From Numida meleagris (lineage: Eukaryota > Chordata > Aves > Galliformes > Numididae), in contig NC_034414.1 in assembly GCF_002078875.1 (NCBI RefSeq), forward strand, positions 16,399,428 through 16,463,427: DNA of 64,000 nucleotides. Direction: 5' to 3'. The translations under genes and the position numbers were made by a program. Positions 34,539 through 48,879 of this stretch are shown piece by piece. How positions within the stretch are numbered: position 1 is the stretch's first letter; each line of letters opens with the position of its first letter. A model generated the notes under the pieces. That model was not told the DNA's origin, ran no database searches, and saw only the letters and a program-made list of their open reading frames with translations.

Positions 34539-37500
34539 CTGCATGTTTCTACTTTTCTGTGCATTCCTAAGCAACAACCACTACCAAAGATCATCCTGCC
34601 TTCCACCACTTTATTATAAGTTCTTCTGCTTTCACGAGGTCATTGTGATTGTTCACATGGTGTTAATGCAGAAAGGCAGAATCACAAATGTAAAATCAGA
34701 AGGGATTGCTATCATTTCCTAGTCTCATCCTTCTCATTTAACAACAGGCACAGAACTTCTTTCTTTAAGCCTAGTGTTGTGTCTTGTAACTTGTGGCTTA
34801 ACTGGTGAATTGCTTGGATACCAGTTTCCACATACCAAGAGAGCTCATCAGAACAAGTTTTGGATCAGACCAGCAGTTTGTTTATCCAGGTATTATATTT
34901 TTCTAAGTGCTAAAATACTTAACACTTTAAGGGCAGACAAAAACTATAAATGTTAAGTCATTTTGATTGCAAAATTGTAGGTAGGGTATTGACCTAATAC
35001 TTCTGGGTGCTGACATCAATTGTTTCCTGACAAGGAGTGGAAATGGTGCAGCATAAAGAAAGATGCTAGTACAGAAATTTGTATATTGCAAGTGTCCATT
35101 GTACCAGTGCACACATTATTTTCTAACCATATTTTGTGCAGGCACATCCACTACATCTGGTCTAAGTAGTATCCCTTCACTCTCTTCAGAGGTGCAAGGA
35201 GAACTTTTCTGTCCTTCTATGTGGAACTCCTTAATGACAGGGCTGACTGCACTATGCTCCTCACATAACAGCAGTTCCTCTTCACCACTTGACCTTGTGC
35301 TGTTGATGAGGTCTGAGGTTTTATTTTAAGATCCCAACTGGAAAAGCATTATTCTTTCAAGAATCTCAAAGCATGCTCTAAACATTAGCAATTCTAACTT
35401 CTGTCCGGGCTTTCTTATGTCATATAACTTTGATTGCAAAGTAGGGTTTTTCAGTTTAATTCAGAGTTGTGTGCAAGGTAAAACTCTTCTCAGGTATAAG
35501 CATATACATGATGTGAAGGATCTTTGGGCTGTTTGCAGGTCAAATAACTGAATGGAATTTGGCGCAGAGTCATAAACCATCCTTCTGCTTGCCCTACTTA
35601 GGATCAGAAATGTAATCGCATATCTGTGCTCCTAGAAGATTCCTAGGGAGAACAAACTCTGCCCAGAGGATCCTAATTCTGAGCTGTGCAGCCAAGGAGA
35701 TGCTGACTCTCAGAGAGGATGGTGAAGGTACTAGAACCTTGCGGAAAGCTTACTGTCGTTTGTCTGCGTTATTCTATTTTCAATTACAGAATCAATTTCA
35801 TCTGCAAAAGCTTTTCATAACATCACTTACATTCATAGGTTAGCAAAAAAAATATGGCTATTTAACACTATTTAACCCTGTGAAAACTAGCCATGCTGGC
35901 CCTTTGCTCTTTTCAAGGACCTTGGCTCAGCATGATCCAAAGCTTTAGCCTCCTTTATGGAAGAAAGATAAAGCAAACATTTTCCTTTCAAAAGGGAAAG
36001 CACAGTATTTCTTTGTTACTTCTCAAAGTCATATCATCTTGCAAAGCATTCTGTTTCTGAGGGCTCTCAAACATAAAACACTCAGATTACATTATAGTGC
36101 CCTTCGTGAATTCCTTATTAAGAAGACATTGATAATGTATTAAGAAGTTATTAATAATGTAAATTCCTCTTGTACATCATCACTCATGGGAAGGCTAAGG
36201 TTCGTAACAAAGCTCACTGAAATAGACTTAAAAGTTCATTGGCTTCAGAGAATTTTGGGTTGAGTTGAGAGATACGTGCTGTCTTTGGTACTCATTGAGA
36301 TGCAGCCCATCCCTTCAGCAATAAGAAGTCCTAGAGGACTGAGTGGCCTCTGGAAAGTCAGCTGCCTATTGCCGACTGTACCTACATCTCAGCACATGCT
36401 TATAGCTGCCCTCACTGATGGCAAGTGAAGGGGGACATGAAACTTCACAACTTGATAAATGGCCCCTGCCACATCTGTGGGGGCACTGAGAATAGAATTG
36501 TAATATCACAGAAGCAGAGATTCTTGCTGAGCTGACAGGTTACTGGTTTTGTGTGACAGTCTAAGGCATGCTCAAATTTCTGCTCAGACCCTTCACGTAG
36601 CCTTAAAAAAAGTTTGCACTTGAAGCCATGGATTAGATCTGTCCCTCCATATTATAAACGGAAAGAGAAATGAGTCACAAACTCATTTCCCACAGCTCAA
36701 AAGGCTGCCAAAACAGTCTCTCAGGGAGCAGGGGACAACCTGAATCATAACGTTTGTTGGCCACAGAATATGAATTTCCACCAGGCAAGTGGGAAGCCAA
36801 GGTGAAAAAAGACGAGAGTGTGGCATTAACAGGAGGAAATTAGTGTGTGCTTTGGGCTCTGTTTTATATCAGTAACTTCTTATCTTACATCAGTAAGCCT
36901 TATCGTTAGTTATGTGTATCTTGTCCCGCCCCCCCCCCCTCGAAGTTTTGCTGTTGTTGGTGTTTGTGTTTGTTTTGGTTAAAGAAGTTTTTACTTTTTA
37001 TTTTTTTGAAGCATTGTTTCCAAAACTAAGTTCTTTCTAGAAGGACTACAACATGTTTTGTTCTGTGGCAGCCTCATCCCTCTGTTATGATTGTCTTGCT
37101 GGCTAGGGAAAGGAAACTATGGCCTAGGTGATGTGCGTTTGTTTCTGCAGAGCTGTTCAATTTCTTAACGACCTTCTTGAACTTTAAACTAAGACCTGAT
37201 TCAATTTGCACATGGTATCTAAGGGAAAGGCATTTGGGACAGTTCCAAATATTAAGACTGTAAATTTTACCATTGAGCACAGTTGCACGGAGGAAAGGGA
37301 GAGATCAAAGGCGGAGTGGCCGCTCTGCTGCATTTGTCAGTGTCTTCACTCAGACACAATCACCACAATGTACTGAATTCCTTGTTGTGAGCTGTAAACC
37401 AAGCGTAGTGTGTGTCTGTACGCATATTCCCAGTTTGGAGGAAAGGAAATGTGGCAGAGGTGTACAGAGCAACTTGTTTTAAGCCACAAAGTAAGTCAGA

Positions 37501-40500
37501 GCAAAAGTCCAGCTGTCTGTTTTCCCAGTGTGATGCTTTCCTGACATTGGAATGATTAGTAATCCTGCTGACAATGAACCCTAAAGGAAATCTGTTTGAG
37601 GGTGCTAGTGAATTACGGTGAGACTACTAGTGTTCAGAAACACCTTGATATCAAAGTAGCTCCATCCAGTAACTTCTCCCTTTCTGCCAACCATGCTGCA
37701 AAGCGTGCTGCTTCTGCAGCAAGGCTGACAGAAATCTAAGGACACTGATGCATTAAGGTGCCCCGGGAAGTATTTGTGAAGTTTGCCCATCTGAGTCTGC
37801 AAACTTGCCTCTAAAAAAGTGCTGCAGTGGTTTTAATCATGTACAAATTAGGCTGGAGGAAAGTATTTCTTTAAGAGGCAGCTCACAACTTTATTTTTCT
37901 GCTGCATTTTGGAAAAGGAAAATGTTTTTTTATCTTATCTCAGTAGGAAGTTATTATTGTAAGATAGTCTGAAGATCAAAGTAACTATATAAATGAAGAA
38001 GTATGGTTCACCATTGCATTTGTATTTGTGTGTGCACATGTGTTTGTACCTATGCACAGTTTACATTCACATCTCATTTGCCACAGACTGATCTAGAAGT
38101 TCTTTGCAGACTGGAAGTGCTCTATCCCCCTATATGGATATCTACACATGCCTGTGCACCAGCATTCTTTTTGTTCTCAGTGTTTGTAGATGCAGAACTG
38201 AAACTGTTGGAGTAGGTGAGCTAGCAGGAAGCAGAAACCATCATCTGGAGCTGGACCCATCACAGCCCTGAGCCAGCTTTCTCCACTGGGATGAGTGATG
38301 TGGGATCTTCAGGTACACCATGTTGCCTAGCTCTGCTCAGCTGAGAGACTGCCTTCAGTATTGTTCATCTTGGTGGTATGAAACTGCACCACAGAAGTGA
38401 ATTGCAGAGGGAATGGAAACACAAGCTGAGCACAAGAAATGACCAATTGCCACAATATCCCTCAGCAGTCAAGCTTCCTATAAGTTATCGTCCAAGCTGA
38501 CCCTCCCGAGGTTACAGAATACAGTATGACAAGATCACAGCCAGCAATAGTATGGCTGCAGGCCAGGAATGAGGGAAGAAAGGCTAGTTCTTCAAGTCTC
38601 AGTTTTGCTGACTCTGGCGTGTGTTTTTCCACACTTGGTGTTTGGATGCCAGTGTGCTGAAGGAGAGGCAGAGCTGGTTTGGCAGATCCCTGCTTATGTT
38701 ACAATGAAATTCCTGGAGCAGTGAAAATTTTCATCCATGTGGAAATCTTTTGATGTTGTGAACTGTGTTCGGAATGGCAGTAATTCTTCCAGAAGCACTT
38801 AACCATAAGGACGTGGATAGAGACTTGAAGCAGAGGGCAGGATGGCTCTGGATGAAGGCTCTATTCATGAGATCCACACAAACCTGTTTGATACAACAGA
38901 GGTAAAGAAAAGGACCAAAGCTGAACTCATTTTTCCCTCCTTCTCCCCTATCGGGGGTTCACAAACTGAATGTCTGTGAATCTGTATTTCTTTCCATAAG
39001 ATGAACCAGCTGAGCCAGCTCAGGCAGTAGTCTGAAAAGGTAGGATGGAAATCATTTAATAGTAGCAGTTCCTTGCACTGTGAACATGTCAGCTTAGCAC
39101 TTAGTTATCAAAAATTGTTGAAAGATGCATAAGGTTATATTTGGTTATGCGGTAATCTAAATCTACGTGGGGAGAGCAGAATTAAGGTGGCATATACTTT
39201 ATGAAATTTCAAATGTTATTCCATTACTGTAAATCCTGAATGTCACACTAATTTGGACTACTGTACTTTAAATAATTCATTCAGAAGAGTTTTTTAAAAC
39301 AAAAGTCTTGAAGCCTTTCAGATTCATCTCAGAATTGAGCTTTTGGGGTCATGTTGTGGGTGAATCCAAGCAAAACTTCCAAATGTTTCACGGCTTTCAC
39401 CTGAAATCACCATGGGCAAGCATCTTCCAAAAGCTTCTGAAAGTTAGCAGGTTGCAGAGAAGCTAGTGAAGCTGTGGTTTTGTGCTGAAACATGACACTT
39501 AATGAAATGCAGATGTTTGATGTAAACGCTCTGCAGAGGTGCAGCTGGGGCATGTGAGCAGCCTTGAATTCTAGAAGCATTCAGTGCCATGTGTCTCACA
39601 GCACACCAGGCTGGAAAAGGTCAAACAAAAGAGCACAGGAACAGTGTATGGTGACAGCCTACATCTAGGGAAGAAGAGAATTCTTAAAGATCTTGTTGCA
39701 TGCATAGTTTTCTCTTGTAATGAGGGATTTATATTGAAACCTGTCCTGCTCATCAAGAAAACAGCAGCACGGAGCGTGAAAGACCTGGAAAGAAGGTTTA
39801 ATATTAAAGTTGATACTGAGTCTGTGCAGCCCTGAGAACTAGAGAACACACTAAAGGAAAAGTGTCAGATGGAAATTAAAAGCTACTGGTACAATTAAAC
39901 TGGAGGAGTAGGGAAGACTGCCCAACAATCCAAACCCAGAGGTGTGAGATAAGGACATTGAACTCAGTAAAGGTGGCAGGAGGTAAGGCAGCATGTTGAG
40001 GAAAGGTTGGAAGTATCAGAGGATCACGTATCCTTGTAAAAAGTGTTATTTGCTATGGAAAGGGCTCAAGGTGACAGCACAGAGCAAAGGGAAAGTAGTA
40101 CAGAGATTTGTCAGACTGGGAGATTGTTTCTGCCAGTAAGGGATTTAAAAAAAGCCTACTGACCAGATGGTCACACAGCACAGCAGTAACAAAGTTCATA
40201 AACAGCTACTCACATGAGTCTGGCACTGGAAAAGGCTGGTGTGAATACACTCGATCAAAAGATCGATTGCAAATGCAAGTCCAAGGTATGAATGCTGAAA
40301 GGGTCCCTGAGTGGGTGTAGCACTCAGTTAGGAAACAGCTAACAGAAAGAAAATTGATGGAAAGCAGAAAAAGGCAATGCCAATGAGGTAACAATCAGCA
40401 CGTATGATGGAAGAAGTATGTAGAAATTGTAAAAGACCCAGACCATTATTTTAAAACACTTATAAAATGCAGGAAAATGTGCACACCAAGGGAGGAACGG

Positions 40501-43500
40501 GATTCCTCATGTGATGAGATTTTTAAAGACTGTAATGTAATTTAGCAAAATGAAAAGGATTTTTCCAATTAACAGTTGCAAACCACCCATCACTTGCAAC
40601 AGCACAGGCAGTACTAGATACATATGTCAAAATGGAACAGTTAAAAGTATCTGCAAAGAACTTCTACATAGAAGAACAGTGCCAGAGCTGGGACACTGCA
40701 CGTTGACATTCGAATAGAAAGGGAAAATGCACAGAGGTTAAGATTCAAGTCATCTGGCATGGAGTTAAACACATACATCTCTCAGTCTGATGAGGAGGCT
40801 ACCTGCTGCCGAGTTGCAGAAGGACAGAAGGTGTGCTTTGTGACAATTTCTTCAAGTTTGAAAAAGGAGGCTGGAAGAAAAGTTGTGCAATGTGATGAAG
40901 AGTAAAAGAACGGATAGATTGGATTTACTCTGAAGGGATCGGGGAAAGAGCGGACATAGGACTCCATGAGAACTCAAAAAAAAAAAAAAATAATCCTCAA
41001 AACAAATGAAAAGGGCTGGTTTTAGTTGTCCATAGAAATGAAATCCATTCTGAGATGACATGAGCCAAGTTATTAAATAGATTGAATGCAGTGGCAAGAT
41101 TTTAACAGATCTCCTTGAACACAATGTGCTCCAAGACCCATACTTTGACAGCACTGTTTGGCAGATATTGTATTCTTAAATGGCCTTTTTGAGTATATTC
41201 AGCACAGTTCTTCTGGCAATGGAATAATGAGCCCAGGTGCTATGTCTAGAAGAGAAGAAAACCTACACTGGTAGCTTAACAAACTAGTTAACAGGGGCCT
41301 ATAATCTTAAAGAAGAATAGAGGGACAGGACTGGAAATTATGAGAGCTTAATAAACATAAACCAAAAAAAACCTGAATATCAATTCCAAAGAAGAAAATC
41401 ACTTATCTAGGATGATGAGACTGTTCTTGAAAGCAAAATGCTAGAGAATGTAAAGACTCAAGCCATATTGAACTTGCAATATGGGAAAAAAAATCTGAAA
41501 CTGTTAGCCATGGAACAGACTGTGTATCGACATATGGAGCGAATGCTGTCATATATATTTATCATTACTAGGCAGGGCCTGTGTTGCAACTCAGGAATCA
41601 CAAAGGTTTTATTGGTTTTGGATGAACAGCTCTATCTCTGACCATGCCTCTTCAAGTCCCTTTCTGTGTCCTGCAGCCCACTGTTCTGTTGTGCTTTGCT
41701 CTTTCATAGTCTCTGTTTTGAAAATCCAGAAAAGTTGTGAAGTTGTGTGCATTCATATGTCAGAATTTGTCTCTTTTTCAATTTGTTTGCTCATCTTGTC
41801 TCAGCTATTGTAGCATGCAAGACTGACAGCCTGTTCCGTGGTCTTATCTAAAAAAATTGTAGGACAAACAGATTGGTAAAATTGGCTGAAAATCCCTAGG
41901 TGATGGACCATAACATGCTTGCCATTGCATTTCAGCAACCTGTAGGCTTCTGGTATTTTACCTGTTGCAGTTTGATATCTTTACAGGCTTTCAAGTAAAA
42001 GAGGAAACTTGAAATGGGATCTAAAAAATGGTGTAGTTTGATGGAGAACAGCATCTCCTAATCTGTGGTCTATGATACATCAGGAAGTGGGCTGCAAAGC
42101 ATTTTCCATTTATTTTCTTTAAAACCTACATGTACATATTCCCACACATTCAAATTGGGAAAAATTACCTGAAATTTAGTAGCATCTTACAGTATATGTC
42201 AAGAGCACGTTTATTTCAAAAGAAAGTATTGCACCTAGAATAGCCCATACAACCATTTTTGTAGCAATCACACTCACTGTACTTAAATTGAATTTGTTTT
42301 GATATTACTTGACACAATGACAAAAGACAATGACACAGGAACACTGCAGTAAGTGCTTGTCCCAGCTCCCTCGAGTACTGTGTCATACCTATAAAGGGAG
42401 GATGGGGAATCTGATTCATGGGAGGAACTTTCTCAGGCTGATAGGACACTGGGATTGGAAATCTTGGCTTCTGACAAGGGAAGATGGGAGAGGTTCCAGG
42501 TTTTGCATGCTAAAGAGAAGGAAGTTCTATTAGTTTATTTTGCACACTATTCCCATTTCTAGTTCAAGTTTCTTCTGGAGATCAGCCTTGCTGTTCAAGC
42601 AGATACCATTTGTTTGACTTCAACATCATGAAGCTGCGGGCTGAGCACTATGAAATGCAGCACTAGTGGCTCTAAGGAGCCTGGCAGAAAACGTCTGGTT
42701 CTCTGTGCTCAAATTGTCTGCATTGTTTTGTGCTCTGCCTGGTAGGTTGTCCCACTGAGTATTTGTGTGATGTCAGATCTCCTCTCAAGAAATGTACCTT
42801 TGTAAACTTGTGTTCTTCATATACTTGCTCATATTATGGCAACAACAGAGCAAGTGGTAGAAAGTAAATTCTTCTTGTTGATCCTCAATCTTGTGATTCT
42901 GAGCTGCTGAGTGTTTTTTTGGCTGTATCTTGATAGCTTGTGAATTACAGTAACTGCAGGCTAAAGTTAACTCACTTTCTGGTTCTCAGATGAACTAGGG
43001 GGAGGGATTCAATTCACTACTACTGGTAAAGCTTGCCGAGACCTCTGCATAAAAAGAATTGCAGAAGCAATAGCAACATAACCATTACTTAAAGTACAGT
43101 AATTATTTTACACTTCCGCAGAGTTCAGGAAAAGAAATAGGGGCTTCTATAGTTTAAAAAAAAAAAAAAGATAAACGTGTAAAGATTTGGATGTAGAAGC
43201 GTAGGGTTTTGATTTGCTATGATAATGAGACTGCTGGAGGGAGCTGGTTGCAGGTCCTTAAAGAAAGATCCTTCCATCCTGTCTCAGATTGGATCAAAGA
43301 GAGCTATAAGTCAGCTGCACCAAGTCTGCCCCTGTTGGCTCTGTGTATCCCTGTATGCCTCTAGGACAAAATCTGCATCATTTTTAGCCAGAGCTTGGAG
43401 CCAGTCAGCTCTGTTCAATTAGCAGCTCCAGAGGCAGCTCATTTCTCTGTCTCAGGACTGAAGAAGCATCAATGAGAAGTTGAGAAAGATTTAGGGAACA

Positions 43501-45029
43501 GGAACATTTTGTTTGGTATTTTTCTATTTTAAAAAAAATAACCTGGCCTGAGTGATGCATGGGTGGAGTTGCGTGTCCTTCCTGGGCAGGAACCTGCACC
43601 TGGTTCCATGCCAGCACAACCTTCCTCCTTCCCCTGGTGCCAGGCAGTGGGGAGGGCTGCCCCTGGAGGAGAGAGTGCTCATCTGTAGGGTGCCCCTGCA
43701 GGGAGTTCCCCTGTAAAGCTGACTCCCATGCTTAGGGGGTGCTTAGGGACCTTGCTCAGCAATCTTTGCAAACCTGAATGCACAGTTTTCTGCTATCAGA
43801 GCAGACAGGGTTGCTGTGTGAGGGAGATGAGTCGTCTTCTACCTAAGGTCAGGGCTCCATGCACCTTGCAGAAGCAGCTGGGGTTGCCTGTGCTGGCAGG
43901 CAGACTTGAGGCCAGCCATGCCAGGCGTATGGAGGGGCTAACAGTCCTGAGCTGACAGTCCTACCGCTCCTGTTTAAACTGCCATGCTCTAGAAATAGCT
44001 GCGCCATTATCTCGTGCATCGCCTAAAAGTCAGACAGACTTGACACCAAATGGGACCAAGCAATAAGTGAACTTGCACTGTGTGACTTCATAGGTCAACA
44101 GGACAGGGAGGGGAGGAAAGGAGGAGGGGAAAGAAACAACAACTTCAGCTTCATTTCAGACTCATTTCTCTCTCCACTGCAGTCAGACAGGTTCCTGTTT
44201 AAATCAGGCAACTCCATTTTTCACTCTGAATGAATCACTGCAATTCTGAGGTAGAAATAATAAAGGAACTGTCTGTCGTCTCATCCAGCCAGATTCTCCT
44301 ACACTTTTGCCATTCTCTGCCACCCAGATCATTATGACAGCTCATCTGTGGCTAATAACTGGCATTTGCCTTCTGCAGGACTAAGGGTAAAGTAACTGCC
44401 TCTGTAGGAAGTGGTGTGATGCATTTTCTTTTCAGGCAGGAACATCCTCTAGCATAAGTTGAGAAGAAAGATTGATGATTTCTGGGCACTTGGTTCTAAG
44501 GATGCGGGAAGCAAAGTGCTATATGCTGCTTTATATTTGAGAAAACTATGGCACGGTGAGCTGTTACTCCCTTCTCCCTGAGCACTTGCTCCCAGGGAAA
44601 GGGAGGACTGGGATGTAAGCATTAAATTGTCAATTATCGTTCTCAACTTTTCTTGCAGGGACATTCTGTCTGTGAAGTGGGTAACTGTGCTCAAAGCATT
44701 GATCTGAGTCTTCCCTGATGTGCTGCGTAGCGCACGGCATGGGCAAGTGAAGCCGTGCTCTCACTGCAGAGGTGAAAGCGTTGAGCAGGGCTGCTCTTGG
44801 GGAAAGTTCCCAATTTAGTAGCAGCAAGGGCTGGGTTAATATTGGGATGAAATCCCCTCAGGGCATCTCTGTGCCCACTGTATATCAGTGAAATTTGCCC
44901 TTGTCAAAAGCAGGGAGGTCTGCCTGAAGACGTGGAAAATAGATGTGATGAATGTGTGATTGATTATGGGATGCGATTGTGAGACACCACATTGTTATGG
45001 TGCCATGGGTGGCAGGTGAAGGCAGAATT
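34539..45029. other. Unique DNA, no gene recognised; part may be decayed repeat
   Basis: Largely AT-rich sequence without recognisable exons. About 39600-41600 is strikingly A-rich on the plus strand with many short frames, which would suit an old, decayed retroelement, but I could not match it to a family. C11 or so near 36928-36938 and A13 near 43157-43169 are simple runs. Confidence 0.6.
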
Positions 45030-45440
45030 AATGCCACTATCCAAACACTGCTCCAGTTGCACCAGGAGTACTGTGTCTTGTTTGGAGGGCCCACTGCCAA
45101 GAAAGATTAATTCACACTGGAATGAGCACGTACAAGAAAATGTTGAAAAGATGATCGGGGGATGAAGGTCTTATTTTAAGTGAAAGCATCAGGAGGGCTG
45201 TGGCTTTTCAGCCAGGTAGTCTGGAATGGAGGGGGAGAGGTGATTCCTGCCTTTAAATACAACACCTGTGTAAACACAGGCAGAAAGAAGAGAAAGTTAA
45301 ACTAATGACTGATGTTGGCACAAAACCCAACAAGTTTAACTGGGATATAGAGAGGGTATGTGTAGACCTGAACAAGAAGTTAGAAGGCTTTTAGCTGTTA
45401 CAGGGATTCCTCAGCTGCTGGGCAGTGCGTTTTAGAATAA
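45030..45440 (+). mobile_element. Very degraded CR1/L3-like fragment
   Basis: The order of blocks follows a CR1-type LINE end in plus orientation: GAGTACTGTGTCTTGTTTGG, AAGAAAGATTAATTCACACT, AAAAGATGATCGGGGGATGA, GTCTGGAATGGAGGGGGAGA and ATTCCTGCCTTTAAATACAA. Each block is diverged and the terminal repeats are not seen. It is an ancient copy if real. Confidence 0.5.
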
Positions 45441-48400
45441 AAGCCCTTGCTGTTTCCTTCCAAGGCCTACAATAAAGGCATTATTCCCCTCTCCCCGAGG
45501 AGGGAGAGTACATGTCCCAAAATATTTCCAGCAGACACATGGAGTAGTTTGTAGCAATACGCATGAAGGAACACAAGACTTCATCCTAGGCTGAAGCTTA
45601 CAAGAAGTTCTAAAATGAAGAAACTGGTTTTTGTTCTATATTTTCCCATCTTGTTTTGTCCTAGACTCCTTGTTTTCATACAAGTATGACAGGCAGAGCT
45701 GTTTCTGTGCTAGCTAAGCTGCCGTGGCATGAAACAACGGGGGAGGGAGGAGACAGGATGAACTTTCATGCCTCATCCGTATCATATTTGCTCAGCCCTC
45801 TCACAGGCAAAGTACATTTTATGAACTACAGAAACACCCTCTGAGCATAGCACACCCCCCTGCTTTGCCTAGCCTAGAAGAAGCTTACCTAGTGTATAGA
45901 GAATAGGATGGATTTTCCTTTTAAATACTGGAATTGTGCTCGTAAACCCAAGCAGCATCTTCTGTTCTTATATTCCTTCGTGTTCAGTACTGAGGAATCT
46001 GATATTTGAAGAAAGCACTGCCCTGCTTTTTGGATGGGGTGTAGAACATTAATAATGAGTCTTTGTGTCTACTGAAGATCTGTAATACTGGAGGGGAAAT
46101 GGCACCCATTGCTGCTGGCTTAAGGAGTATTTTAGTGGGAGATGAAGCTACTACTGGCACTGGGCTTAGTGAAGGCAAATCTTCCGCTTAGTTTCAGGAA
46201 CAGGGAACAAAGTAACTGCTGAACTCAGCCATACACAGATCAACACACACTTGCCAAGGAGAAGCTCCTCTGACAACATTTTTTGCACTGAAAACCACAT
46301 TGATGTTACAGATTTCAAAAGCACTGGGAATCATCCTGTCTCCTAGTAAAGTCCTCTCATGGAAGCAATGATTTTGTACCCATCTCCTTCAGATATGAGA
46401 ACAGTGCCTGATAAATTTTGCTCAGGGTATTGCTGCTCATTTTTCAGCAGCAGGGAGGCAGGAATGTTGAGGTTGTTGTTTTTTTTTTTTTTAAATGTTT
46501 TCAGTTAAAAAAGGAAGGTTGAATACAGAAGGACGTTTTTCTAACCAGGTCTAGAAGTATTAATGCCGATGAGGACCTGCTGACAGCTCAGCTGTAAATA
46601 ACCGTGATAGTGTTTGTTAGCAAGGTCATGTTTACTGAGACTTAAAATTAGTTAGTAGCCATATCTCACAAGGCTGTTAAAGCCTATGACATCTTTCGGG
46701 GAACAGAAAAGATCTATTTTTGGCATTTCCTCTTTCTAAAACTTGCTTCCTTTTTTGGGAGCTTTGTTCTTTATTGCCAGGGTGGTGCTGACTTCCTCCC
46801 TCCCTGCCCCTGACCACCCCTCCCGTGGCAGCGCGGCTCTCTGTCGTGTTGTGACGTCCCTTTTTCTGAATTTGGTGTCACATTCTGTCGCATTCATGGG
46901 CTGCTGTGCTACTGCCAAAAATAAATGCTGCAGTGGCCCTTCCCAAATGCGTATGGACTCAGCTGGGTCCCCAGGACTTTTTATAGCCCTTCAGCTCAGT
47001 CCTATCTTTGGTAGCATCAGCATCCCCATAGCAACCAACTGTGATGTCAAAGTAACATGTTTTTTGGTGAGAACAGCAGGGAGCAGCGAACTCTTCATAA
47101 GCAAAGATCCAATTTTCATGCAAATGTCTCTCATAATGTTTGCTGACCGCTGTTCATGGTTCTAATCCTGATTACCTCACTGTTACCTTGCTGTCCCCCA
47201 TCTGTCGTACCCACCTGTTGTCTCATCCTTAGCTGGGTAACGCTGTGCGCAGTTCTTCTCAGGAATATGTGTGCGCTGTTGAGGAGAAGGCTACCTGCCA
47301 CTCAGAGCAAAGGGAAGCAGCAGTAGGAAGGGAAAAGGCAGAGCAGTAGCATGTTAAATACAAACACCATTTTTTTTGTAAGCCAGAACTGGTGTAATTA
47401 GTTAATGTCAGCCGTACAGTCAGACAGTACAAGTAGTTTTCTTTGGGCCTTTTCAGGACCTCTTATGAGCATGATCCCAGGAATGTGCAGCCCATAGGTG
47501 AAGAATCGTGGGTTTGTGTATTATGCTGACAATTGTAAGGGAATGAAGCAAACAAATGAGCTTTTAAGTTTTAGAGGTTGCTTTCTAACTGTACCTTAAA
47601 TAAACCCTCAAAACCACAGATTCCTCTCTTGCTTTGTCCCTCTGCAGAGCTGCCCCTGTGCATATCCTCTAACCCAGGAGACAGCAATGAGCAGTGGAGG
47701 ATTTCACTTGTAATAGGATCTGTCCATCTTTATCTGCAGCACTGCGTATTCTTTGGACCAAAAGACTCACGTGATGCAGACTGCCTTGTGGTATTAAGGA
47801 TTAAGCCTGTAATTTGGAACAAGTTTGATTTGTAGGACAGAGTTCCCCCCTCTGAGGGTGGAAGAAACAACATATTGTAACTTAATGCTGCAAAGAGTAG
47901 AATTTATCTACTCAGAATTCTCCTAAAATGCTATCTGCTTTGTTGGACTGATTGTGTTTTCAGGCTCCTTGCTGCTGTCTCAAGAGCAAGATGTGCTGGA
48001 GTATGCTGGGACGTGTGGGAAGCAGGAGGGCAGAAGGCAGGTCGGGACTGCAGTGAGTTCCCCAGCCTGTCAGTCAAATGAGAGACAGAGCAGAGGGCTG
48101 CAGGAAGGAGCCCTGGGAGCACTGGAAGTCCAGGGAGGGGGCAGTCTCAAACAGGGAGAAGCTTTTATTCATGGCAAATTCACTTAAGTGATGATATCAG
48201 TGAATGAGATTTACCCAATTCTAATCTGGGCAATAGAGAGTCAGCCTGCTCCTCCCTGCCCGACCCGAATCAACAAAGAAATGAGTTTACCTCCTCTTTA
48301 ATTACAGGTACATCACTGGCTCAATGGCAACTGAAAATGCCGTGTGGTTTCTCTGGCTTCTAATTTTTTTTTTTTTTACAAGTATATACATGCAAAACAG

Positions 48401-48837
48401 AGCTGAGAGGGAAAAATGAATTACTCCATGGCCCTGCAGAGAAAACAAGATCACACAAAGCCTCCATCTGCATTTACTACATGGGAAGACATAGACAGGA
48501 CTCTTACTCATCTATAAACTGGTTTGCAGACTGGCTTCTCCCCAAGGTTGTAAAGTGGAGCAACGTTGGGGGAAACAAAAGCAGCAAGCCAGGCCGATGT
48601 GCAGATTTGATAGGGTGGAAGGGAAGGCAGGGTGGGCTGCCCTGCATCCCCTGGTGTTATACTGAGAAGGCAGAGGCACCTGCAGGGGTTTCCTTGCTCA
48701 AATGCAGCCCTGTGCAGCAGGGGCTGGGTACGGGCAGAGGGGATATAAGAGATGCTCAGTGTCCCCAGCACAGAAGTGCCATATATCCTCTGTCAGGGCT
48801 GAGTCCAGTGGTTTTTTTTTTTTTTTTTTTTTTGGTT

Positions 48838-48879
<42 letters not shown>

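Noticed and set aside
33541..34722. Open frames of 300-390 codons across the gap
   Set aside because: They consist almost wholly of N and are artefacts.
46743..47165. 140-codon plus-strand open frame in a GC-richer patch
   Set aside because: Hydrophobic start but no recognisable family and no promoter or splice context.
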